Shown here: one piece after another, positions 46,886 through 58,799 of the stretch
Layout of the letters: each line of letters begins with the position of its first letter
How positions within the stretch are numbered: the stretch's first letter is position 1
Source of the DNA: Sycobia sp. Sy_11
Taxonomy: Eukaryota; Arthropoda; Insecta; Hymenoptera; Epichrysomallidae
Direction of reading: 5' to 3'
DNA: 64,000 bases
Assembly: GCA_018907035.1 (NCBI GenBank)
Contig: JACCIC010000094.1
Span: forward strand, 1,981,001-2,045,000
Translations under genes and position numbers: made by a program
The notes under the pieces: generated by a model
The model's database searches: none
What the model saw: only the letters and a program-made list of their open reading frames with translations
What the model was told of the DNA's origin: nothing

Positions 46886-47110
46886 TCACTAAGAAGTAAT
46901 TCCGATATTCACTTTTCTTATAGAAAATTTCTGATTTGTCTGTCACACCACGGATAATTGCTTTTAGGAAGCATAACCTGTAACCTCTTTCGAAAGCCTC
47001 AAGATTTTCCAATAACAAGTATTCGGTCACCAATTGTGAAGCCGTAGAAGCACTATTTTATAGGAAAATTTTCAGTTTTCCCGTCACGGCACGGATAAAT
47101 ATGTGTACTT
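46886..47110. repeat. Satellite-like unit, copy B (period ~141 bp)
   Basis: CTGTCACACCACGGATAATT (46940) and CCCGTCACGGCACGGATAAA (47080) are 140-141 bp apart. The intervening GCTTTTAGGAAGCATAACC and CAAGTATTCGG match copy A at 43470-43672. This copy lies outside the mariner, while copy A lies inside the nested insertion. Confidence 0.65.
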
Positions 47111-47639
47111 AAATACATCTCGTAATGGCGAAGAGCTTCATCACGAAAAAGTGTTTTACTTCCCCTATTTCAAGCTCAACCTTTTCTTTTCCTTTTTTTC
47201 TTAACATTCTTATATCTATTCCTAAGGTTTTCACAGTGCCGGGAATAACCTATTCTTCTCGGCTCTACTTTACAATATTGTATTATCATAAACATTTCTA
47301 GAAGTCGCTTTATTTACAATGTGTTGAAGTTTGATAAAAGGAATATATTACGCATTAAATTTTCTTCGTGACATGTAGAATATAGAAATATCACACTAAC
47401 GCTGATAAGTAGAATTTTAGTTTCTTTTATTTTATTTAGACTAACATTTCGCAATATCAGAATAAATACAAAAATTATTCTTAAATTTATCCGATATCTT
47501 AATTATTATTCGCCGAAATGTAATATAATAATACTTTAACTTACACATACATGTATTTATATCCTACGCAAACATTTCATATATATTTTATAAATAATAA
47601 TACTCTATACTTATTATAGTTTAATTTAATAAACGGAAC

Positions 47640-48450
47640 CGTTTAGTGCTTGAGTTCAAGAAATCGAAAACGAATCTTAACATAAATAAAACTATGGCTA
47701 TTTCTAAGATATTAATTAAAACGTACAAAAGATATAAAGAATATTTAATATAAAATATATAGTTATAATTAACTCTATCCGTAACAATCAGGTTTCTGGA
47801 TGGGATTTCAGGAAAGGACGATCGTGCACGAATAAAGCTGATCTCACACTTCAAGCTGATCTAGCTTGAGCCAACCAGCAATAGATAATGGCAATTTGCC
47901 TTGATGTTAGTAGTGTCTTCGATAATGTCAATAGTGATATCCTACTACAAAAATTAGCCGACATTGGATGTTTCAATTCTCTCATCAATTTTATAAAATT
48001 TATCACTCACAAGAAACTTATTTATACAAGTTTATTAAAAGATAATTATAGAGTAAATTATAAGGGAGTGTTTTAGGGAGGAGTTTGAAGCCCACTCCTT
48101 TATATTAATTACATTAAGAATATCGCTGGAGACATAACGAAAAGCATCACAATATCATAATTCGCGGACGATATCTGCTTGCATACTAAAATCTCTCCAA
48201 TAATTAAATCTAAAAAGAATCTTAAAAAAGCTGTATCCATAGTAAAAAAATACTAAATTTTTATTTGAATTTAGCTCAGGTTATCACAATATTTATTCAT
48301 TTAAATAATAAAAAGATACTTCTTGTTCAAACCGAAATTGGAGATGGTAACTGTACTACAAAATCAAGTGAAAACATTTCTGGATATAACCTTTGATTAT
48401 AAGTTCTCCATTTTAGCCTCAACGATATAAATAACTTTGATAAATACCAA
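47640..48450 (+). pseudogene. Reverse transcriptase fragment of a non-LTR retrotransposon
   Basis: The frame 47888-48076 encodes AICLDVSSVFDNVNSDILLQ, then KLADIGC. After a stop, SPLLYINYIKNIAGD and, following another stop, FADDICLHTKI (about 48160-48190) continue in the same direction. LDVSSxFDNV, SPLLY and FADD are consecutive reverse transcriptase motifs and suggest the I/Jockey group. The copy is short and broken, without endonuclease. Confidence 0.75.
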
Positions 48451-48514
48451 AAAGTCTACGAAATATGAATATTAATAATATAAATAAATATATATATATA
48501 TGATATAATAATTA

Positions 48515-48660
48515 TAAAATTAATAAATATTTGTATCGGTCTTACAATATTTATAATATAATATATTAACTAAAATAATGACAGTCAGACTGTCAGAAAT
48601 AAAACTGATTTACTAAAAATAAATTAGATTAAAAATATATATAGAATACTCAAAATATAC
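48515..48660. mobile_element. Remnant of a Penelope-like pseudo-LTR
   Basis: AATAAATATTTGTATCGGTCTTACA resembles the element end at 42644, and it is followed by AATGACAGTCAGACTGTC, which matches 44190. The GACAGTCAGACTGTC core is a perfect 15-bp palindrome. The sequence between the motifs is mostly lost. Confidence 0.5.
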
Positions 48661-49899
48661 AAAATCTTGAGCTTATACAGGAAAAAAGTTAATATTCATA
48701 TTATTTTTTTAATTCTTAATATTTAATACACATAGTGATTTTTACAGTTTCTTATAGTTTATTATAAATAATTTATATAAAAATATGAAATACATTTATT
48801 TCAATACTTATTAAATTAAGATATATCAAACCAGTATAATATATATAAAGTAATTAAATTTTTTTATAGTTGAAAACGTTGTAAAAGTACATAAAGCTTT
48901 AATATATTTAAAATTTCCAAGGAAAACAATATTATTCAAAGAAATTTCAAAAATTAAAAGTAAATTGAAATAAATATAGCTGTTTTTAAAAATGTTGGTT
49001 TTGCTATCAATATAGGTAATTTTGATTTACTATGAAATTAATTATTAATAAAACTAACGTCTGTTTTAAAAGTGTAATTTTTTATGCTTTAGTTATTTCT
49101 ATTATTTACGAAAATAAAAGACTTTTTTTACCTTTCAAACAAATTCGTAATTTCATTGAATTTATTAAAGAAATAAATAGATTTATATTACAATTTTGTA
49201 TAAATTTAGTACATATTTTTGAAAATAATTACATTTTATATTTATTCAGATATGGATGATCCAGAAAGAAAACTTCCAAAAAGATCGAAAAGAGAATTAT
49301 ATTTCATATCTCTTTATATTGTGTAATTTTAACAATAGACGATATTCAAATTTTTATTAAAAAACCTCTAGACGACATTTTCATACCGAACTAAAATGAT
49401 AAATCATCTTCTTCAAAAGACTTTCGAATCGATGTACAAACACAGAAATGTATTTTTGCTGTTTAACCTAAAAACCGAAAAATGACGTTATTGGAATTTT
49501 CACATTCTTGACTTCATTATTCTAAAATCAATTTTTGATTAAACGTTAGAAAAAAATGAGTTTGAAAATGCGACTTTTCTATGACCCATATATATATATA
49601 TATACACGTTTGGTTTAATTAATATAGACGTTTGGTAAAATTAACAAGAACGAAGACAATTGAGAAGTTGTAAAATTAAATATAAAAATGAAAAAAAAAT
49701 TCTTTTCTGGAAAAAAGACTGTGATAAATATTCTAATTGTTGCAAAACTGATGCTTGCTGACTAAAAAGCATTAATAATTCCATAATCCTGCAAATCGCT
49801 GACCTATGCCAGTATATGCAATTGTAAATTGTTTCATATAAAAGCGCCACCGACAAAATCCATCAAATACATCAGAGAGAAAGTAAATTTTCATGAAGT
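48661..49899. other. AT-rich DNA without supported genes
   Basis: Frames at 49032-49259 (+) and 49641-49963 (-) are low-complexity or unrecognised. Confidence 0.4.
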
Positions 49900-50291
49900 T
49901 TTCGAACGCACGAAACGCAGCCCGCTGTCCCCGCGCAACGGCGCAAGTAGTAGCAACTAGCAAGTAGCGCTTTCGCGCGCGGTACCAGGCGGTACACGCG
50001 GACGCGACGCGCGCATCTCATCTCTCCGTCCTTCTTCCTCCCCACCGCGCGCGCTCGCGGCTGCGCGACACGGCGGCGGCGGCGCGCCAAGCCGCCAACA
50101 ACGCCACGGGAGAAAAGAAACGCGCGCGCTCGCCATTATTATATACACGCATTCTCTCCTCCAACTGCCTCGGCGTCAGCTTCAACAGTCAACTCGCTCA
50201 GCCATTCTGTCCAGTGAAAGCGTCTCCGACTCTTCTTCGGTGGAGTTGAATCTCATAATTAACGAAGACGGGAAGTCCGAATAAATCGAGG
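49900..50291 (+). promoter_or_regulatory. CpG-rich promoter and 5' UTR of Mis12
   Basis: An island of GC- and CpG-rich sequence (about 49920-50130, many GCGCGC tracts) in otherwise AT-rich DNA ends in a probable 5' UTR directly before the Mis12 ATG at 50292. No TATA box is placed convincingly. The open frames on both strands here are chance frames from CpG richness. A divergent transcript on the minus strand is possible but unsupported. Confidence 0.5.
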
Positions 50292-51565
50292 ATGCTGGCG
50301 ACGACAAAGAGGGCGGACGGCGAGCTGGAAAAGCGAAAAGAGGAAGAGTACGAGATGCAGCTGTTCGGTTTCCATTCCAGGACTGTTTTTGCATCGAGTA
50401 AGAGCATATCTCCACCGTCGTCCAACGTTTTTTTTTCTCTTATTTCTGCGAAGCTTAGAGCGACGCTCCCTGAACAATCAAGATTTTCTCCTACTATCGT
50501 AATCCTTTATTATCAATTTCCTATTGTAAGTTGATATTACTATCATTATCCTCAAATATTTCTCGCTTTGGCATTCGATAAATTCCGTTAGTTTTCACTC
50601 GTTGTTTCTCCTTTGTTTGAAATTATCATACCTTGTCATTTATCGTTATATTGCATTGTTAAAGTTCATGGTCCCATTTTGTTTTTATTTTGCTATTATT
50701 TTATCTTTTTTATCCATCAAGCATTATCTTTGTTTTTGGAGGGTTTCGGGCGTTGAGCGAGTGTGCTCTGGTTTCATGTAGAATTATGAAAAATCATGAC
50801 TAGAGTTTACACTCGTCCATCGCCCGTGACATTTTCTACGCGGAACTACAAAGTACAGAGAGGACATCAACACCAAACCATAGACATATATACGGGAGCC
50901 CAATTGAATTGTTTATTTATACATTTATTTTGTACGATATTTTATGTTTTATGATTTATTATTTTATAAATGCTAGCCTTAACATTATTCATATACATAC
51001 CTTTGTTCCTTGATTTTTGCAATCCAATTTATCTTGGGGTCATTATTTGTAATGTGTATTAAGACTTAAAAGCTGATTGCAAAAATTAATTAATTTGCTT
51101 TTTTGTATGGTTTTTAATGTGATATACATGTTTAATTCTGTATCATTTAAAAATTCGAATAAATGATTCAATAATATTTTATTAATATTAGTTCTTTTCT
51201 TATTACCAGTTCTATTTTGAAATTTAACTTCAATAATCTTAATACCTTTTTAATTAATTTAATATATGTACTATCAAGAATATTTTAACAAAATAGTATT
51301 TAATTATTAAAAAATATATACAAACAATATAATATTAAAATACTTATTACAAAAGAAATAAGTTTAGCATTCTTGCATTATAGATGAAGTATTTAATATA
51401 AGAAACCAATACATTAACATTACTTAATTTTGTAAAATTTCATTATGAATAATTATAGTTCTGTTTAATTTTATTAAGTCTGTTCAAATATATTAGATTT
51501 ATAAGTATTGTATTCTTATCTTCGATTTAATTGAAATGGTATAAGAAAAATAAAGAATATTATGC

Positions 51566-51621
<56 letters not shown>

Positions 51622-52880
51622 ATATATATTAATAATAAATGAGAATACTAATTTGAAATTTATTATTTCTGTAGTAAACCAGTTGATAACAGAAAGTGTG
51701 GATTCTCAATGTCAAAAAATTTATAATTCTATTCAAACAAAGTATAATCCAAATGTTGAGGGAATGGAAACATTAAAAAATAATATCAAACTGTTAAAGA
51801 AAACATATAGACATAATATGAGGTTAAACTTGGTAACTATAGAGGTATTTTTAACAATCCTTTAACACTTCTATTACATTTTCAATCGTTTAATTTAATT
51901 TTTAAATAAAAATATAAAAATTCCTTTAGAATATAGTTAATAAATTTATTCATGTACCATGTAACATATTGTTGGAAGAAGATAAATGTCAAATAAATCA
52001 ATATAGTGATGAGGAGTTTCTTGACATGCAAAAAAAGTTAGAAAATCTTCAAGAGGAAGCAAAAAGGGTAAATAATTAGAATTAATATCAAAGTCTAGTT
52101 TTTTTATGTTGACATTTTTGAACATATAAATTACATATTTTTACTTTAAATTATTCAACAAAATTAAATTTTTCTTATAAAATTGTACTTCCATAATTAT
52201 AATTTTAATTAATTAAAATTAAAAAAAATTTAAATGATTTTGATAAGTTCTTACGTTAGATTAAAATTATAATTTTATTTTACCGTTAATTAATATTTAT
52301 TAATATGTATATTAATATTATTTAATAACTAAAATTAAAATAAATGTTTATGTTTAGAGAATCAATAATACTAGTGAAGACTAATTATTAGGGGTTTTAA
52401 ATAACAGATATTAAACTGTTTGTTTATGTTAGAGTAATTATAATAAACCTTTATTCAAGAATCAATATTATCATTTAATCAAGGTTAAAGTAAATAGAAT
52501 GTGTTGCTTCTTAATCTTAAGACTCCAAGAAATTTAAAGTTCATGAATTTTATTATTTTTAGTAATTCTTATAAAAAAATTATTAAAATACTGTAACTTG
52601 CTTATGTTTATTATAGGTAACAATTTTTAATGCAGCATTGAAAGAAGAATTGGAAACTTTAGAAAACATAAAAGAATCCAAAGATTTAGCCAAAAACTTA
52701 TGTGGAATAATTCATAAGGGATTCTCTACAAAAAAATTTAGTGGTAAAGCAGTGCATGCAATAGAAAAGCACAAAAGTTTAATGGATGCATTAAATACTT
52801 GTAATCCACAAACACCAAAAGATATTTACAATCCCAGAATAGAAGATAGTGATATAGATCCAATTTTTTTAGATACCTAA
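50292..52880 (+). CDS. Mis12: Kinetochore protein Mis12
   Basis: Exons 50292-50397, 51675-51844, 51930-52067 and 52617-52880 join in phase by GT-AG introns to 225 aa (human MIS12 205 aa). Exon 1 gives YEMQLFGFHSRTVFAS, matching the conserved YEAQFFGFTPQT region of the family. Exon 3 gives FIHVPCNILLEEDKCQINQY, then SDEEFLDMQKKLENLQEEAK, which matches the diagnostic IPxNILLPEDK motif and the following coiled coil. Exon 4 continues the coiled coil (ALKEELETLENIKES). Mis12 is a subunit of the Mis12/MIND complex that links the inner centromere to Ndc80 and KNL1 at the outer kinetochore. Its first intron hosts the miR-279-family hairpin in the sense direction, so the two may share a transcript. 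The exon 1-2 junction is the least certain. Confidence 0.88.
50747..50826 (+). ncRNA. microRNA precursor, miR-279/286/996 family
   Basis: An 80-nt imperfect hairpin whose arms start CGGGCGTTGAGCGAGTGTGC and end CACTCGTCCATCGCCCG. The 3' arm holds a sequence starting TGACTAGAGTTTACACTCG (about 50797-50818). Positions 2-8, GACTAGA, are the seed of the miR-279/286/996 family, and the ACACTCGT tail fits family members. The arms pair over most of their length with a small internal bulge and a ~15-nt terminal loop, as expected for a Drosha/Dicer substrate with a 3p mature product. It lies in intron 1 of Mis12, same strand. In flies the family acts in CO2-sensing neuron identity, cell survival and JAK/STAT control; function here is inferred only. 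Confidence 0.85.
51571..51615. repeat. (TA)n microsatellite in Mis12 intron 1
   Basis: A pure TA run about 60-100 bp upstream of the exon 2 acceptor. Confidence 0.95.
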
Positions 52881-55769
52881 TATTTTTTGTATCAATTTAT
52901 CTAATATTTTTAAAATTGACTGCCTTATTAATATAATGTATTTAAATATTTTATTTTATGTTAAGTTTATATTCTTATAAGCATATGAGAAAAGTATGGT
53001 ATTTTTGTACTTTTTTTAAAATAAAAATAGATAATAATATTGAAGCACGTAGTACAAATTCATTTCTGTATAGATTTCTGTTATATTTATCAATAAATAT
53101 TATAGTTTAAACTGCAGTACCAAGAAATTAAAAATCAGTAAATTCTTAAATATTTTTATACAATTATGAGTTTGTTTAAGTTTTTGTTATAGTATAAATG
53201 ACAAAATTATAAAATAATCCAAAGTGTACATCTGTAATTTAAAAGAAGGGTGTGTTTTCAATACTGACAACCTAATAAAAATAAGTAAAATTGTTTATAA
53301 AATTTATATGATTAGATGTATACTCGTTAAATACAAAATACCAGAAAATTTGAGATAAACATTTATTATTAAAACTGTGATGATATTTATAAAGAATACA
53401 CAAATATCATATTGAATTGAATTTTAAATATTTAAAATAATTTCAGTAAAAGTTTAAAATTGTATTAAAATGCATATGTATTGTATATTTTTGTTGTAAA
53501 ATTTATATTTTTTTTAAAGAAATTGGATGAAAGATTATGAGTCCAGATCTGACTTAGGAAATTATCAATAGTATACAAAAACATTTTACAATATGTTTTT
53601 AAATTATCGATAATACCAGATAATATAGAGCAATGTACGCCATCAGAAAAATTCTCTATACAGGGTGTGCTAAATATAATTATGCGCACTACTGGATAGC
53701 TAATAAGCCGATGTCGTATTACAAAGATCGTATAAACAATTTGAATAGTTGCAAATCATTTTTGTGCTACGCAGCAAATGAGCAGACGCTAATTCGGCCT
53801 TCGAGCAAAGAGCATGTGCATTGGAAAAGTCGGATGGAGAATTTGACAATAATCTAAAGAATTCAAGAGGGGCTTATAGATTACACCATATTACATTAAA
53901 AAAGGTTTAGTTTTTATTTGAAACTGTGACGCATAGACGACAACGTGCGTACGATTTTTTATGCTTATTATAAATATCGAGAAATTCATTCTGACCTAAC
54001 TATATCTATATTTATAAACAACTATTCTGGTCTATATTACGATCAGTCACCCTCCGTTTCATCAAATCCCACGTCCCTCAACTGAAAGCTGAATTAACGT
54101 TTGCTGATTGACTGGTAGACATTAGCACGTATTAGCGAAAAAACTATTTGCAACTTTTAAAAATGTACAATCTTTTTATACGATTTCTCCTGGTTATTAC
54201 CGATTCGGTAAAAATCTAGCTGTGTGTAAACAATCATATATATTTGGGAAATCCTGTATATAAACCAAAGATATACCTGTATGTACATACCAACCATTGT
54301 TACCAACCATACCATGCGCGGCAGAGCGGCAAACACACACAGATCCAAAGAAATCCACCGTGATTCACACCTGTTCAGCAGTTATGCCAGCATGATACCG
54401 GGTTATACCTGGTTATACATACCATCAGCAGATTATATATAGCATAGATTATACCAGATTATACCATCATCGCGTGACCATAGGAATGGGCCGATGATAG
54501 GCCGATGGGTGGCCGATGGAAATTCGCAAGTACGGCAAGACCCCACTCCATCTCGCATATGATATGCGCTTTTGAATTTTATGACTATCATTGCCACTTC
54601 ACTATACCGCATTCGCCAAAAACCGCGATGAAATTATGCTTCCTATTATTTTTCATTTTACTGGGCAAAAATGTATAAAACGAGATAAAATATCTATTCT
54701 AATTTAGTATTTAAAATGTAGAATTTTTATTTCAAACACTTATAATCACTCAAAACTGATTTTCGATGATTATTGTTCTTAACTTAGTAAATTTTCGTTT
54801 TAATACGATACACTTGATTATAACTAATTAATGGCCCAAAATGAATTTTTATAATTTTTTTCAATAGTTTTACTGGTTTCTCATTTTTCAATATTTGTCC
54901 TAAAATAATCATATTCACATATTAGTTTTTTATTGTATATATTTGATCAGAATACCCTGGTAATATTGGGCAATACCTATGTAAATTGAAATCGCATTGC
55001 AGAATATGATAATCTTTCAGCATAATTATTGCAGCGTGTATGATTGGACCTTCGATTATGTGACTAATTATAAATTAAGTATAATTTAATATAATATAAT
55101 TGGTAGAATCAGGTTTAAATAAGTAATTTTTATATAAATAGAAATAGTATATATATATATAGAAATATTATATATATATAGAAATATTATATATATAAAC
55201 AGTACTATCAAATTTAGTCGAAGGAACCTTGAATCTAATTAAATGATATTTACGTATTAACTATTAAGGTATAATTTTACATAATTTTTATCTAATTATT
55301 GCTGTTTATTCTATTGTAATAGCTTTATGTGCTGCTGTATGTTGTTAACAGGGTCATCTTTGTCAAAGCATGATCGAGGAGATTATAAAATTTTATAAAA
55401 TATTTAGATCAATTATCCCGAGACATTTTCATTGGTAAATTATTTTAAAAAAATTATCTTGAAATAATTCTTAAATTAAATGATTTGAACAATTACTTAA
55501 AAAGGATTTTAGTTAATAAGTTTATTAAATACAATCTAAATACTTTACGTAATTATTTATGGGGAAACGTTTACGATTAAGTATGTGAAATTTTAGGAGA
55601 CTTAATCGAACCTATCGGAGTTCGGAAGATCGTATATATAATGTGTTTTATGTATAATCGGTTGATCGGTTACGCGGTAGTAATTGCATATATATGATGT
55701 ATATATCTATATCCAGATCGGAAGATTTTGATGGTATAGATGTTCATATATAAATATGAGTAGTAGAGT
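52881..55769. other. Intergenic AT-rich DNA with repeat-like patches
   Basis: 53650-53860 is GC-balanced and begins TACAGGGTGTGC, a start typical of many insect repeats; the 74-aa frame there is unrecognised. 54000-54560 is another GC-balanced patch with TTATACC/GGTATAA-type motifs, similar in style to 6880-7160. 55140-55200 contains TATAGAAATAT repeats. No gene is supported. Confidence 0.35.
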
Positions 55770-55850
55770 AGTAGTGTACCGCGCAGCGCCGCGCTGGCGC
55801 GTTTTACCGCCCGTCTTTAAAAAGATAAACACAAACTTATTAGGCGGCGA
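55770..55850 (+). promoter_or_regulatory. GC-rich promoter-like patch
   Basis: GTACCGCGCAGCGCCGCGCT and following GGCGCGTTTTACCGCCCG form a short GC-rich patch in very AT-rich DNA, 30-100 bp before the first ATG of the small two-exon gene. It could also drive the RRM gene starting at 56544 through a non-coding first exon. Confidence 0.4.
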
Positions 55851-55875
55851 TTCTGCGAATTGAAATACGAATTGC

Positions 55876-56189
55876 ATGCTGGGAAACCGAATTCAGTATT
55901 CTATGGATATCTATCAACGAGCAAATTTCTTTAAGCGCAAAATTGTATGTAATACTTTTAAAAAATATAAAATATGTTTTTGTTAAATGTAAATACGTAT
56001 ATTTAATTTTTATTTAATACGAACAATTTTCTAATTTTTATAGATAAATTTCTAGGAATCACTTTTTACTGCATAAGTGCGTATGCTGTAGTAATTTTTT
56101 ATGAGAATTTTAAATTCTTAAATTCACCTGCTGTACAATATACTTACGAAGAAATTAGAATACTTATCCCAAGGTTAGTAATTATTTAA
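55876..56189 (+). CDS. Candidate two-exon gene for a 72-aa single-pass membrane protein
   Basis: ATG 55876 (or in-frame ATG 55903) to 55948, donor GTAATA, acceptor TTTTTATAG, then 56044 to TAA 56187-56189. The product begins MLGNRIQYSMDIYQRANFFK and has a basic RKIVYK stretch. A hydrophobic segment FLGITFYCISAYAVVIFYEN (about residues 27-46) follows, then a short polar tail (YTYEEIRILIPR). AATAAA lies 12 nt after the stop and a GC-rich patch precedes it, so promoter, intron, frame and polyadenylation signal are all in place. The topology (basic then hydrophobic) suits a small mitochondrial or ER membrane protein. I do not recognise the family. Caveat: GTATGT at 55945 is an equally good donor and would break the frame, and a second donor-like site (AAG|GTTAGT at 56174) could mean this is instead 5' exons of the RRM gene. 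Confidence 0.4.
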
Positions 56190-56543
56190 TATTTCTGTTT
56201 AATAAAATTTATGAGTAGCCATAGTAGAGTATACATTTCAAACAAAAATAAATTTAATTTAAAAAATCGGTTGCAAAGCTTATTCTGGTAATTAATGCGT
56301 TAAATCAAAATTCTTTATATAATTTGTTAAGATATTTGGAATATGAATGTAAAATATATAGAAATTATAAATAATTTTTATTAAAATATTATTCTAAGTG
56401 ACATCATGAAAATTAATTTTTCTAATAATTTCTGGCTAATAAAATAAAATTAGAATTTTTCTTTTAAATAAAATATTTTATTATATTTTTATATTTCCAA
56501 TTTTTATGTAAAAAGTAATTTATATTTTAAGAATCATTTCAAA

Positions 56544-58799
56544 ATGAACACAAATCGACGAGGAAGTGCTTCAACAATAGGAAGTAGTACATCGGATAGC
56601 TATTCTGTAGCTTCATCAGACTATCATGTAACAGCTCGCTTATTAGACTTAATGCAAAAAACTGACTATGATCTTGTTCAAGAAAATGGCCAACGTAGAC
56701 TTTCAGCACCAGAGCTAACACAAGAACATAGGGAACGCATTAAGGGTGCTGAAATTTTTCTTGGAAGATTACCAAGAGACTGTTATGAAGACGAATTGAT
56801 GCCATTATTAGAAAAAGCTGGTAGATTATTAGAACTTAGATTAATGCTGGATTTCTCTGGAACTACTAGAGGCTATGCGTTTGCTTTATATTCAGATGCA
56901 AAAACTGCCCGGAAAGCATGCATGGTACGAATATTTAGTTTTTCAAATTTTTAATTTTTAATGGATATATTGGTATTTAAATTGCTTAGAACTATTATTA
57001 AATTTATAATACTGTATTTTATAGATACTAGATGGCTATGAAATTAGACCTGGACATCCAATAGGTGCTGTTAAATCAGTGGACAATTGCCGTTTGTTTT
57101 TTGGAGGTGTACCAAAAAGCAAAACAAAAGAAGAGTTTATGGAAGAATTAAGTAAATTAATGGAGGGTATAGTAGATATTTACTTATATCCGAATGCCCA
57201 GGATCGATCACTTAATCGAGGTGGATATTTAATTTATGTGTATTTATTTATATGTGTAGGATCAATGTTTGAATTCACAAATTTGTTTTATATATTTAGG
57301 TAATTCATAGCATGTTATGCATATGGTTAAGATGTTGACTTGATAAGTGTACAATTCTTATTGTATTTTCCTATTTATATGAAAATATTTACCTATACCT
57401 AGATTGAGAGAAAGTGAAAAAAATTAAATAATGGCATTATTACCATTTTTCATGATAAAAAGTAAATAAAGAATTTTTCTAGGTTTTATATTTGTAGAAT
57501 TTAAGGATCATAGATCTGCAGCCATGGCCCGAAGAAAACTTATTCCTGGAAGAGTTCTTTTATGGGATCATGAAGTTGCAGTTGATTGGGCTGATCCAGA
57601 GCCTGGAGAGCCCGTCGATGAAGAAATTATGGAAAATGTAAGATATAGAATTATATTAAAAAAGTTAAATAAATGTAAATTTGATTCAATTTTTAATTCA
57701 ATTTTTTTCAATAAATATAGGTTACAGCACTCTTTGTAAGAAATCTTCCTATAGATATTTCTCAACAAAAGATCAGGGATATCTTTCAAAAAACAACAAA
57801 TATTCCTATTTTAAAAATAAAAAAAATTAATCATTTTGCTTTTGTACATTATGAAACACGTGAATTAGCGGAAAAAGCTATGCAAATTATGACAAGTAAG
57901 TTTATATTTTATAAAATTGAAATTTACTCATAAATTAAACTTATTAAATTATTCATAATATTAGATACTTTTTTTACATGCTAGATGAAAGCAAATGCAA
58001 AATTTTATTTATACTAGATTTCAATATTAAAGCTTTCAGACATGTTTAATACATAAAATAAATTTAAAAAATTTCATGTTAATTGTAGGACCTGGTAGTC
58101 TAGCTAATGTGGAACAATGGGAAATTCGCTGGGCAAAACCAATAGGTCCAATAAAACAAGCAGAAAGACAACGATGTATTAATGAGGCAATATCGCAATC
58201 TAAAAATCAAAAAGAAACAAAAATTAAGAAAATTGTAAAAAAAAACTTTACAAAGCTTCCAATGCAAGTAGAGACTAAAGAAGACTATCTTCATTTACAA
58301 AGTGTAGCTATTTTCAGCGATTTTATTTCAGGGATTTTACATGCCAACTGGTCATTTGAATGCTTTCGAAGCAATAATCCAATTGGATTTGTGCATAAGG
58401 TTGGTATTATTAACTATAAAATTTATAATTTTTATATAATTATTTATAATGTTTCTTTAAAAAATAATTTAAAATATTTTATTTTAGATAACGGTTTTTG
58501 AAGAGCATGGAGTAGTTTTTGAAGATTATGGCAGTGTTCAACCAACAAAAGAACTTTCTCTAAATGCTGCTGTGTCAATACTTTATGCAAAATTAAAATA
58601 CTCCTATGATTGTAGTATATACCAACCAAGTAAGTATTCTAGTTAAATGTTTGTCTAATAATAAAGTTTTAGTAATAGTAGTAATATATAATTATTTGTA
58701 GGCATATATTCGCCAATGATTAATAATGTATCTGCTCAAATGATGCATTTAAATATTAATAATAATTATAAAAATCCACAATTTGCTGATGTTTATTAA
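56544..58799 (+). CDS. RBM46/RBM47/A1CF-like RNA-binding protein (three RRMs, dsRBD-like C-terminus)
   Basis: Exons 56544-56924, 57025-57220, 57483-57637, 57721-57895, 58089-58399, 58488-58629 and 58702-58799 join in phase to 485 aa. RRM1 has RNP2 IFLGRL (71-76) and RNP1 RGYAFALY (109-116). RRM2 has LFFGGV (151-156) and RGFIFVEF across the exon 2-3 junction. RRM3 has LFVRNL (248-253) and FAFVHY. The segments [23 protein letters not shown] and VDWADPE are signatures of the A1CF/RBM46/RBM47/SYNCRIP group. The C-terminal [15 protein letters not shown] region fits the dsRBD-like domain of RBM46/DND1 relatives, so RBM46 is the closest fit. Such proteins bind mRNA in germ cells; in mammals RBM46 works with YTHDC2 and MEIOC. 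A leading acceptor-like TTTTAAG before the ATG suggests a non-coding first exon. Confidence 0.9.
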
